A stretch of 64,000 bases of DNA. It comes from Pelobates cultripes. Its lineage: Eukaryota; Chordata; Amphibia; Anura; Pelobatidae. Below are positions 1 to 10,385 of the stretch, piece by piece. The position numbers were made by a program, and so were the translations under genes. The notes below the pieces were generated by a model. That model was not told the origin of the DNA and made no database searches. It was given only the letters and a program-made list of their open reading frames with translations. The stretch lies in the NCBI GenBank assembly GCA_933207985.1, contig OW240917.1:121464087-121528086 (forward strand). The letters run 5' to 3'. Position 1 is the stretch's first letter. Every line of letters starts with the position of its first letter.

Positions 1-1483
1 TAAGGTGTTTTTTTTCCTTTTTCTAAACACCTTAGACACACCCAGGTAATCCCTAAATCCTGGACTGGTAGGGGGTCCTTGAGGACTGGGTTGAGAACCC
101 ATAATCTACAACATTATTGTAGAACTGCTGGCCAGTTGACAAGAAACTATCTTGAAATATGTTTTGTTTCCCTCATTCTGTAGCTCTGCAACCTCAGTTT
201 CCCAGTCACCTACTATTTTCACACATTTTCAGGAGGTAAATGAATAGTATTACTTAAAGGACCACTCTAGGCACCCAGACCACTTCAGCTTGATGAAGTG
301 GTCTGGGTGCCTGGTCCAGCTAGGGTTAACCCATTTTTTCATAAACATAGCAGTTTCAGAGAAACTGCTATGTTTATGAATGGGTTAAGCCTTCCCCCTA
401 ATCCTCTTAGGGATTTTTCACAGTGAGAGCACGCAAGCGTCCATAGGAAAGCATTATGAATGCTTTCCTATGTGACCGGCTGAATGCGCGCTCAGCTCTT
501 GCCGCGCGTGCGCATTCAGCCCAGGAGGAGGAACGGAGGAGGATCGGAGGAGGAGAGCTCCCCGCCCAGCGCTGGAAAAAGGTAAGTTTAACCCCTTTTA
601 GCCTTTCCAGAGCCGGGCGGGAGGGGGACCTGGCACTATAGTGGTCCTTTAACAGTATGTAGCACTCACATACCAGAGGATTGCAATTTGTTAGTTTAAG
701 AACACCGGACACCTTAACAACGTGATTAACATTAGCTTGTTATGGTTCCAGGAGATGGCCGGGTCATTTCTTACCTGAAGGGAGTTCTTGAATGGTTGAC
801 CCCAAAGTTTGCCTCCAGTGCTGGATCTCCAGTTCCACCAGCAGTATCCGGCTTCTGAAATTGACTAGCAGGAAGCATAAAGTGTCATCGGGCAGGGGTG
901 CCACCGATTGGCTAGAGCGGTTAGCTGATGCTCTTAACCAATCAGTATCTCCCCATTCATACAAAGAAGGGAAGAAGTACGCGGCGACTTCCTGGCACCA
1001 TTTCAATCTTATTTTAATGAAGTTGTTATGGTTCCCAGAGTGTTCCTTTAAGGTGGATCCTACGGGATCATGTCTATAATTAATTGAGTTCATACAACTG
1101 CATATTAGGAATAGTTCTACAGCAATGCATGGTAGTAACTCTTTGTACGTTGTTTTAAATCACTGGATTGAATCAAGGCACAACAACTCATTAAGATGAA
1201 TTTATGATATAGCAACCAATAAATTCATGTTTTCAGTTTCCCAAGTTCTCCACAACGTGTATAGTACAGAAAGTGTCATACAAAAAAAAAAAAAAGATAA
1301 TATAAAATTGGAACTCCACCTTTCTAATACCAGTTACTTTTTTTTTTTAACTTTACTTATTGTTCTTGAGCAGATCGTCATGGTCTTTGTTACCCCGTTT
1401 GAATAAAGCTTGCACACATAAGGTTTTTATAAGAATCTGTGAAACCCAAAACAAACTATTTGTTATATGACAATGCTGCTTAC
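1..1483. other. Intron or 3' side of ARHGEF38 with MITEs; no gene
   Basis: This stretch lies downstream of exon j on the gene's minus strand. It holds one clear MITE (258-648). A second, degraded one at about 720-1051 ends in TGTTCCTTTAA but has no recognisable opposite end. No exon of the expected C-terminal SH3 domains was found, so those exons must lie beyond position 1. The short open frames here are translations of MITE sequence. Confidence 0.6.
258..648. mobile_element. MITE with TTAA target site, TIR AGGACCACT..
   Basis: The element is bounded by TTAA at 254-257 and 649-652. Its ends are inverted (AGGACCACTCTAGG and CTATAGTGGTCCT). Inside are nested palindromes: a hairpin around GACCACTTCAGCTTGATGAAGTGGTC and another around an ATAAACATAGCAGTTTC core. 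The same family recurs at 16714, 21462, 38787 and in the right arm. TTAA duplication and AGG ends fit T2/Kolobok-type MITEs of frogs, although piggyBac-type elements also use TTAA. It is non-coding. Confidence 0.75.
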
Positions 1484-1624
1484 CAGTGGTGACAGGGTTT
1501 TTTTCCTCTCAAAACTCAGTTTTCTTTCTATAAATGTACTGCTGTTGCTGTCTTTAACAAAGTTCAAGTCCTGCAGTTCCTCAATGATACGATTCTGAAG
1601 TTCGTTCATATTTTCGGTGTGTTG
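1484..1624 (-). CDS. ARHGEF38: ARHGEF38 exon j (after BAR domain)
   Basis: This is a 141-nt internal exon, 47 codons, phase 0 at both ends. On the minus strand it follows a CCACAG acceptor (1625-1630) and precedes a GTAAGC donor (1483 downward). The peptide starts QHTENMNELQ and contains STFIERKLSFER, which matches the linker between the BAR domain and the first SH3 of ARHGEF38. It continues the frame of exon i. It is the most 3' exon in the window; the SH3 exons lie beyond position 1. Assignment rests on remembered family similarity, not on a search. Confidence 0.88.
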
Positions 1625-3949
1625 CTGTGGACAAAAGTGGTAATAATATTGTTACACTGAGAGTATATATAGAGTATGTAGTATATGGTATATATGGCAA
1701 AACATACAGTATTGATAGATGCTTATTGATAACATATAATCAGGGCTCTGTGTGTTACTAATGCATCAATTTAACATAAAATACTCAGGATTATTCAGTG
1801 AAAAATTAGCCAATTTAGATATTCTCACAACTTGTCTATTTAGGCCTTGATGTTGTAATTCAGATCTATATTCACTACATTTCATTAATGAATAATCCTG
1901 CTTTCCAGACAGGGCCGCCCGTTTTACAAACAAGCCCGCTTATTATGTGTCTCACCAGTGACGCAATGTATGTCACTGGTGATAATCCTTCACAGGACTG
2001 CCCACCAGTCCAAATTTCATACCACCAAAGTCAAGAGATGTGCCTTAAATAGTGAAAAGGCAGTGATTGAAAATGTATTAAAAAGCAATGGCAGTAATAG
2101 AGATATATTCATGAAACAATGATCTATGCTGAATTGCTAATTAATTTGCTAAATTTAGATCATAATAGCCACTAAAGTGCACTGTGGTGGCTATAGATCC
2201 AGGAATGGGTGCCACTCCCTGTTCATTCATTGGCTGAGAGTGATGTTCTCAGCCAATGAGCTGGCTTAGCTCAGGACAGCTAACAGCTTTTGTTTGTTTT
2301 TCCTCTTTCAATGTGCATTTTTTGTAACATATTGGATTTTGTTTTAATAAGAGACAGTGACCAGGGATTATGGAAGATAAGTTATGTATTACTGATTTTT
2401 GTTGCACATTTGTGTATTAAACTACCATCATACTTTGTTTGCTACTGATAGCTGGATCCGTAATCTGAAACAAAATTCATGACTTTATTTATTTTTTTAT
2501 ATCTAAGAAAACTGTATCTCAAAGTTCTATAATTGGCCTTCAGCTACCAAAGATATATTTATGTTGAGTAATTCAATCCACATTGTCCTGTTAGGATGCA
2601 CTGTAAGACATGAGCCTGTAGACAGACATTAATTTAAAATGTAGATTATTTTTAATTAACAATCTGCCGTCCGAGTTCTCATAACTTATGCAGGATTTGC
2701 CATTTTTTTCAGTTGACAAAATATGGAGAGATATAATGCCTGAATTTAATTTTCTGGAATGATGTGTTGTGAATAAATGTCAAGAAAAATGAAAGGAATC
2801 CTGATCTGCGGATGGAAGATATACTAGCGAAATGATTGGCTGTTGTTGGGTGGATACAGAGGTGTTTGGAATTCAGCACAGCTCTGTGAGGATTGAGCAG
2901 GATATAAAATGGAAGCTGATAAGCTTGAGGCACAACACAGATAAGCCTCTTCTTTTTTGTGGTTTATCGTTACACTAAGACCCATGTGACTGCTGATAGC
3001 CCTTGCATCCTATTGTTTATCTCCCTTGCTAACACAAAGCCGCAGAAGACATTGTTGTGCTAATTATCATCTGCCTTTCACCTCTCTCTAGGAAACCAAG
3101 AGTTAATCTAAGGCTGGAAACCAACTTATGTGGGCATATTGAAACATACTAGAGATGTTCAACATGCAAAAATTGCTAGCTGGTTTTCAATGCAGGCCAT
3201 CTACGGCACATTCAATTCTTTTCTTTTTTGAATCAGCCACACATATTTTTTCTTTACCAGCAAAAATTATAGGAAACTGTGCTAGAGAAACACTTCAAAA
3301 GAAAACAATAGAACTTAAAATGGAACTGTAACTTCGCAATATGTTTTTTATTTGAAGGTTATTTATCCCCTCTATTTACCAAAAATGGGTTTGGGAGGTC
3401 TGAGGAAGAGGGCTAAATGCATAAATCCACACCACTGTATTTGGGTATATTCTGAAACCATCTTGGCTCTCTTGCAATCATTGGTCTAGTTGAAAGTTCT
3501 GCTGTTTGTATCTGTCGTACAGCATAGAGGATGCATACAGAGAAGAGGAGAAACAGAAGCAATATTTCAGTTTTTTTTCTCCTACAAGAAAATGTGTGCC
3601 CTGGGTAAGCAACATAAGACAACTGTATGCACCATAACTACTTCAATAGATTGGAATGGTTATGGTACCTGGTGTCCTGGCATCACTAGTAAATGGTTTA
3701 TACACACTATACACTTAATAGAGATTCTCTGCCCCCAGCAGCCCCTAAAGCCTAGCATCCACTGATGAAGTGACAGAGGCAGACCGCTATATTGTCATTG
3801 GAGGTCAGGCATCACACTGCTGGGGACCGAGATTCTCTACTAAAAGGTGAGTAAGCCTTTTAGTAATGATTTAAAAAAAAAAAACACGCACTAAGTCTTC
3901 AGTGAATACTATTCTACCAATCTACTTCCCTAATCCTTCCCTTACATTT

Positions 3950-4115
3950 TGTGTCACTTTACCCCACTCCCTCTAGTATGTAAGCTCATTGAGCAGGACC
4001 CTCAACCCCTCTGTTTCTGTGTGTCCAACTTGTCCGGTTACAACTACATGTTTGTTAGTCCACCCACTGTAAAGCGCTGCGGAATTTGTTGGTGCTATAT
4101 AAATATAATGATTAT
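3950..4115 (+). repeat. Interspersed repeat with AAAGCGCTGCGGAAT core
   Basis: It contains TGTAAAGCGCTGCGGAATTTG followed by GGTGCTATATAAATA. The same core, often in the opposite orientation (TATATAGCGCCA..GCGCTTTACA), recurs near 13230, 15670, 38300, 42470 and 44270. This is a very common short interspersed repeat of amphibian introns; I do not assign a family name. Confidence 0.6.
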
Positions 4116-4649
4116 AATTTGGGACATGGCGTTGTGGATTTCAAGCACCACATGCTCTTCAATCAATTGAAGTGGTTACATATGGTGTCTCAGTTACTGA
4201 ATTTTGAGGTCAACTGCTAAATCTTTAACGTGACACTCTAAACACCAAAACCATTTTTTGAAAGTCAGTGATTTTGTTGATTAGACCTTGTCCCTGCACT
4301 CTGGAAATGAAACGGCAGGGTTTATGTTTTGTCATACACAAACTCCTAGTGGCAGCCTGGCTCAAACCAACTAAAAGGCACCTCAGTGCAGGCTTTCAAT
4401 TATTGATGACATAAAGCACAACATGATACCATAAAATGCTTTAAATTCTTTTAATAAAAAAGCACTGGCATCAATGCTTCTCTATCAATGGATGATCTCA
4501 GAAGAGGAGGAGCCACTACTTGTCCACAGACTACTTGGGGCTTGCTAAAAGGTGAGTAAAAATGCTTTTTATTTTTAATGTGAGCGGTCCCTTGATTTAA
4601 AAGTCCCCCCAAAATATAGAGAGATTACTTTTTTTTCACATAAGATGTG

Positions 4650-5560
4650 CACAGTTCACACAGTAGGTGGTTGATGGGCGTATCAGAACTGTGGGAGCGA
4701 CTGAAGGATCCCTTAAGCCCCAGGCCCTTAATGAAGCCTGCATCTTCAAGCAGCGGTCTCGGAGGTCCTGAAAGTACCACACCTTTCCCCACAGAGGGAA
4801 ACAGGAGGCCTTTTTGGTCCTGTGCCGTCAGCGGCAGGTTGCCCTCTGTCTGTGCGAACGATGCACGGGGACCAAGTCACTTTGGCTCTCAGCTCAGGTG
4901 GGTTTACATCAATGATGGCGGGAGTAGCTTGAAAAGCTGTACCCAAGAGAGGCTCACTCACTACCAGGTGCTCACACATCCCATCTCCTTCTTGTGTTTG
5001 TCGCAAGGTAGTTGCCATGTGTGGTCTCTAGTTCTGTCCAGAACCATGAGAAAACTTCATCAAGCCGCAGCAAGAATCGGTCCACTGGGTTAAGGAGAGC
5101 CCCCTGGAGCTGCTTAGTAGTGCCCACTTTCGTGGCTGGCGCATCCGCCATCTTGGAAGTTCTCTTACTGCTGCAGTGAGTGGGAATCAGCATAGTAATT
5201 CAGGGGTGTCCGATGTTGTGGGAGCCGGGATAACCCTCTCCAGCAAGGAAGGTAACGGTATGTCCAACCACCCTGGGCCTTGCTCCAGTTAGGTCAGTGA
5301 CCGCGAGATCGGCCTCTTCTCAAGATCTCGACCGGCAGGAAGGATGCACACGCCGCTGGAGTTTCCCCTGCAGATAGTCCGATATGCAAGAAGGCAATTC
5401 TGTTCCCACGAGTAGTAGGGAACCTGTGGGTATTACAGGCTTAGAAAGTGTGGATAAAGAGTCTACAAGCCAGGCTTAAAACACGATGCTACAGGCTCCA
5501 ACTGTATACGACCGCTCAGCTCGGGAGACAGGGCCTGTCCCCAGAGCCTTCTTTTTAAGG
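4650..5560 (-). repeat. Probable LINE (L1/Tx1-like) 5' fragment
   Basis: On the minus strand, 5193-4972 reads into a peptide with SKMADAPATK followed by an amphipathic stretch (RFLLRLDEVFSWFW). This resembles the start of ORF1 in L1/Tx1-like LINEs of frogs. The sequence is GC-richer than the surrounding intron and has no intact long frame. The call is tentative; a degraded host pseudogene is the alternative. Confidence 0.4.
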
Positions 5561-7638
5561 TTAGAATTTTCCTTTAGTATGCATTTAAAACAAAACAGCA
5601 CATCACATACCAAAAAGGTTAATTAAATGTTGAGGTGATTTCTAATGTTTTATTCAGTTGTACCACTACGAGAGAGGTGACATTTCCCCTTTGTATTCAG
5701 ATAACTGTGTCGTTCACAATAAAACACATAAAAAAGACATAAAAAATAAATAAGTAAATAAACATATAAATAGGGGGCTCAAAATAGGGAATATTTTTGC
5801 ACTATCTGCACTATTGTTTTCATTATATTTAAAGTTTGTTGCTTGTTTATTTGCTTTTGTTTGGGTGTTTTAATGTAGAATGCAAAATATTGTATATTTA
5901 GGGTGTACTTTTTTTTTTAAAAGTATTTCTCTAGAACAGTCGGTCTTTCTTTTATGCTAGATATTATTCTTAAAGGGAAACAGCAGACCCTTAAAGCATT
6001 TCAACTTGCTGAAGTGTTTTAGGACTTAACTGCATGCCATACTTGTCCAGATTCATAAAAGTGACGATTTCAAGAGAATTTGGCACTTTTAAGCATTAAT
6101 TTAGGAATATGCGTGGACAGTCAAATTACACAAAAATATTCTTCACTCATGGATATCAAACAATTGCAAACACAACACAAATGTATTAAAAATACAATTT
6201 TCTTAAATACGAGTGCCACTATGAATTCATATGAGAACAATTTACTCAAACTACATTCCCATTGATATTTTACATTTTTTAGTACACCTGGGTGACTAAG
6301 AACAGGAAATTGTTCAACCGTGACTTCCTGTTTCACAGGAGTATATATTTGAGGTAACACATAGATCTAATTCCCTTAGTCATTCATCACAAAGAGTAAA
6401 ACCAAGGAATATAGCTGTGATGTACGTCACACAAATGGGAAGTGGCTATAAAAAAGCAGATCATTTAAGCAGACGTGAGAGTTTCCATGGGAAACATTTG
6501 TCTAATGCATCTTGTGAGTGCAATATTGCTCCTTACGTGACTCCATCTTGTTTTGGACTTTACCATCTTATGCCTGCATGAACTTTTAACTGTTCCAAAA
6601 GAAAACCAAGTGTTCTGCATTCCAGAGAGATGTTCTTTTGGGTGGGCTATGAATGAGGAGAGGGCCTTAGGGTATGGTAGAAGTATGGAATACGTGCAGA
6701 TTATCTTTGTTTCTAATTAACCTGTTTGTTGTGTATTTTGCCAAAGAGAATGTTGTTCTTATCTTATGTCCAAAACAATGGCCACCTGTCCTGTTACATG
6801 ACTTTACCTGTTAGAGTTGGAAATTCCCAGTTTCAAAATGCTTAATTAAGACATGCATGCATAACTTGTTAATTTGCCACCTCTGACTTAAAGACTACGT
6901 AATATACATACACACTTCTATTTTCCTATATTGCCTGAGGACTGTTAATGCCTTTTTTTTTCGGTCAGGGATCATTTGTATCTCTCCAATATTGACAATA
7001 TTGCTGCATGGTTTAATAAATGAACTCAGAGTCATTTTCAGGCTCAACTATGACAAGCCCTTTAGAATGCATTTTATTGCACTACAACAATCTTTATGAA
7101 ATCACTGCGATCGCTGCATTTGACTGGAGCATTTGCAGCAATTGCCATAAATGCACACATTTTGCCCAGACAAGATGAAGGCATTGTAAAAAATATAAAA
7201 CCAAAAAGGGTGCCCATGTTATGCCTGTCCTTGCAAGTCATCTCCCAAAATGCCAGTGGATATCCACCCCTTGTGACATTACTGCTATTATTATGCAGCA
7301 GTCTAACATTTTACAATGGGTTACTAATTGGGTTATTTTGTATTAAATTCATTTTTTTCCAGTATGTGAAACGTTCTTGTTGGCAATAGAGTAGCACTTT
7401 TTATTAGTACTTCCATGGATTTCAAAACAAAAAAAAATTGCATGCGATACATTTTTACAATATCCTTCAATGCTCTATTTTTTTGTATCATTATCAATGG
7501 ACAATCAATGTTACTCCAATTGACATACTTGAAAACAAGATAAATTTCAATGTATACTTCCTGGTAAAATATTTTATATGTGCATAAATAAATATATAAA
7601 GCATGTAAATGTAGGAGTATGGTAATTTTTTTTCTTAC

Positions 7639-7959
7639 ATGAAATAAGTTGGCACAGTTTGAGGATGCCTCCTTGGCTGCTAACACAAGATTCTTCAAGA
7701 CTGTGAAGAAAAAGTACAAGCAATTGGACAGGATATTCCTCGCCGCCTTATTAAAGACCTGCAGTTCTTCCACTAGCTGAGCATTAAGGGCCTCGTAGTC
7801 CCTGCGTGTCTGATCAAGTTGAGTTTCTCCTGCTTTCTGAAGGCAACTGTGATAATCCAAAAGTTTATCGTAACGTTTCTGAATCAGCTTCTGGGGCACG
7901 GGGAACATGGCATGCAAGGCGCTCAGTGGTGTGTAAACAAGTCGTTCCAGTTCATTTAT
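7639..7959 (-). CDS. ARHGEF38: ARHGEF38 exon i (BAR domain, second half)
   Basis: This is a 321-nt exon, 107 codons, phase 0 at both ends. On the minus strand the acceptor CTGCAG lies at 7960-7965 and the donor GTAAGA begins at 7638. It encodes the second half of the BAR domain, including TPLSALHAMFPVPQKLIQKR and DYEALNAQLVEELQVFNKAA. These segments match the ARHGEF38 family closely, while the flanking loop (HSCLQKAGETQ) is more divergent. BAR helices bind curved membranes, and in this family the BAR domain replaces the PH domain that usually follows a DH domain. There is no stop or frameshift. Confidence 0.92.
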
Positions 7960-8365
7960 CTGCAGTACAGGGAAAAAGAAAAATAATAAACACCAGAGGC
8001 ATTCAATTAAAAAGCAGATTGTAATGCCAGACCCTAGACTTAAGTCAAGGTATATTTATAGTAGTATAATTACATATATAACTATTACAGACAGTACACT
8101 CCACTAATATTAGCACCCATGGTAAATCTGAGCAAAGTAGGCTGTAAAAAATTGTCTCTTGTTTAACTTTTTGATCTTTTGGTTTAAAAAATGACACAAA
8201 AATATTCTGCACTCATGGATATCAAACAACTGAATATATACAAGATAAAGGTGCACATTAAATATACTAACAAGTATAAATTACTTCGAAATCCTTTATT
8301 TGTTATACCACAAAAGATACATAAACATAAACGAACAAGCAATGAATAAAGCAAACTTACCTTTT

Positions 8366-9002
8366 TTTTTTTAAATCGATTCCTCTTCTGTCCCTCTTTC
8401 AGGATCTGTTCTTCATTTCTTCCTGTCTGCTCTAGTTTTCTTTAAAACATAAGACAAAGTAAGGACTACTTTGTCTAATGGAGGTTTCCTACGCCTGACC
8501 AGCTTTGACCATCGGAGGAGCAAAGTGTGCTTCATTTCCTGTGGTCAGAACAATTTTCCCACAATTCTCACCTTTGATCCGTAACCTCGCGATCCGTAAT
8601 AGCGCGAGTCGAGGCTATTAAACTGAACGGGGGACCTGTTGCCCCCACCTGCTGCTTGGGTGGGGGCAGGGGGCATTTCCATGAATGCAGAAACTGTTCT
8701 CATTCTATTAGGACAAAATTCGGTAGTTTCCCCAGCGTTCTGTCTATGTGACGTTCAGCAATACTGACAGGAAGCATCGCAAGATCACGGATCAAAGGTG
8801 AGAATTGTGGGAAAATTGCTCTGACCATCGGAAATGAAGCAGACTTTGCTCCTCTGCTGGTCAAAGCTGGTCAGGCATAGGAAACCTCCATTACACAACG
8901 TAGTTTCTACTTTGTCTTATGTTTAAGGAAAACTAGAGCTGACAAGAAATGAAGAACAGATCCTGACAGAGGGAGAGAAGAGGAATCGATTAAAGAAAGG
9001 TA
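8366..9002. repeat. Long foldback inverted repeat (about 215-bp arms)
   Basis: The left arm (about 8366-8585) and right arm (about 8790-9002) are reverse complements with moderate divergence. Landmarks are AATCGATTCC with GGAATCGATT, and TTCTCACCTTTGATCC with GGATCAAAGGTGAGAA. A 200-bp loop lies between. No transposase is present, so it is most likely a foldback or MITE-type transposon. The outer sequence after the right arm ends in GCCGCTTTAAAG. Confidence 0.75.
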
Positions 9003-9179
9003 AGTTCGGCGTGACAGTGCCGCTTTAAAGATCCCACACAAAGCTGATGGCCATCAGCATCAGGTCCTGACGAAACCAGAAGGGATATCATCACTTCCGG
9101 TGCCGAGACCCATAGGGAGCCGAGCATTCCTTTACGCACAATTAACGAGAGCTTCAAGAGTGAATAAGCAAGAACCATA

Positions 9180-9880
9180 CGCTCTCAACCTTGAAGCCAT
9201 CGTGGAAATTCAAAAACAGATAAACCAAAAATTAATAGAAAATAACATAAAATCCTTAGAAAAACAAAAATGAAGAACATATAGTAAAGGTAATAAAGCG
9301 GATAAGTTATTATCATACAAACTGAGAAAATCGAAAGTCTCTAACAGAATAACTAAAATAGAAGACAGGTTTGGAACTCGCCTAACTCCAGAGAAAATAG
9401 GTCAGTGTGTTTTAATACTTATTATGCTGGGCTCTACAACTTAAAGCCTGATACTTCTATTGATGTTATTGTTTCTTCATTTGTTGAAAACTCCTTTACC
9501 AAAAATTTCAGAGGAGCAAAGAAATAATCTAAATAGATCGGTTTTAGAAGTCAAGGTCGAAATTCGTAGATTAGAAAAAAAGACGTCTGGTCCTGTTGGA
9601 TTTGGCAATATGTTTTTTTTAAAAAACATTCAGACCTCAGCTATGCACTCACATAAAAAAAGCTTTTAGCAACATAGCAGACGAGGGGTATTTCCCCCCC
9701 AAAATAACTGCAAATATCTTACCTATTCTTAAACAAGGTAAGATTTCTACAAAAGTAGAAAATTATATGCCAATTTTTTTAATAAATGTTGATGTAAAGC
9801 TGTTCTCTGCAATCTTAGCAAATAGAATGAAGCAGATCTTGAACACCAGGAGGATCCTTGACATTCTTGACAGAGCAACT
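9180..9880 (+). pseudogene. Degraded LINE (L1/Tx1-like) reverse transcriptase fragment
   Basis: Plus-strand translation across several frames gives LPKISEEQRNNLNR, then GNMFFLKN, then ILPILKQGKISTKVENYMP, then INVDVKLFSAILANRMKQIL. This is the start of the LINE reverse-transcriptase domain; the YRPISL-like block is degraded to YMPIFL. Several stops and frameshifts interrupt it, so it is a dead fragment. It is cut at its 3' side by the hAT-type MITE beginning at 9891. Confidence 0.8.
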
Positions 9881-9890
9881 AGGAGCAAAA

Positions 9891-10385
9891 TAGACGTGTG
9901 CAATTCGTTTCGTTCCGAATTTAAATTCGGACTAATTTCAGCAATTCAGATATTTCAAAATATCCGAATTGCCGAATTTCCAAAGTGCCGACCCAAACTG
10001 AATTCCCGAAGTGCCGAATTTCGGAAGTGCCGAACCGAATTGCCAAAGTGCCAGATTTCAGACGTGCCGAAGTGCTTCGGATTTCTGTAAAAAGTGGCAA
10101 AACAGGCGAGGGAGGCAAAATTAAGGGAATGTTGACAGGAACCTAACCCTAGCCCTACCCTAACCCCTAACCTAACCCCAACCCCTAACTTAACCCTACC
10201 CCTAACTCTAACCCTACTCCTAGGAGGGTTAGGGGTATCATTAAGGTTTTAGGGGTAGGGGTAGGGTTAGGGAATTGCCGAAGTCCTGAATTTCGGAAGT
10301 GCCGAACCAAAGTGCCGAAGTCCCGAATTTCGGAAGTGCCGAAGTCCCGAACCAAACCGAATTTTTTTCCCCCATGCACATCCTA
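9891..10385. mobile_element. hAT-type MITE with inverted telomere-like repeats
   Basis: A perfect 8-bp duplication GAGCAAAA flanks it (9883-9890 and 10386-10393). Its ends are inverted: TAGACGTGTGCA on the left and TGCACATCCTA on the right. Long inner inverted arms are built from short CCGAAGTGCCGAATTTCGG-like repeats. The centre (about 10140-10280) has degenerate CCCTAA repeats followed by TTAGGG repeats, again in inverted order. The 8-bp duplication and TAG end fit non-autonomous hAT elements. It is inserted in the LINE fragment. Confidence 0.85.

Larger units (their letters stand above)
1625..7638 (-). other. ARHGEF38: ARHGEF38 intron i-j; repeats only
   Basis: This is a 6.0-kb intron between exons i and j. 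Recognisable contents are a SINE-like tail at 3950-4115, degraded MITE sequence at about 4226-4600, a probable LINE 5' fragment at 4650-5560, the left end of a TTAA MITE near 5974, and a dispersed repeat around 6121-6180 that recurs near 8190-8250. Nothing coding was seen in the rest. Confidence 0.6.

Noticed and set aside
4647..5093. 148-aa plus-strand frame
   Set aside because: No family similarity. The minus strand of the same region looks like a LINE 5' end, so the frame is likely chance.
7333..7638. Extension of the exon i frame past its donor
   Set aside because: A GTAAGA donor at 7638 ends the homology, and the further residues are AT-rich intron.
10140..10280. Possible telomere fusion or interstitial telomere
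   Set aside because: The order is CCCTAA then TTAGGG, opposite to a head-to-head fusion. The array is degenerate and lies inside a MITE with an 8-bp target duplication.
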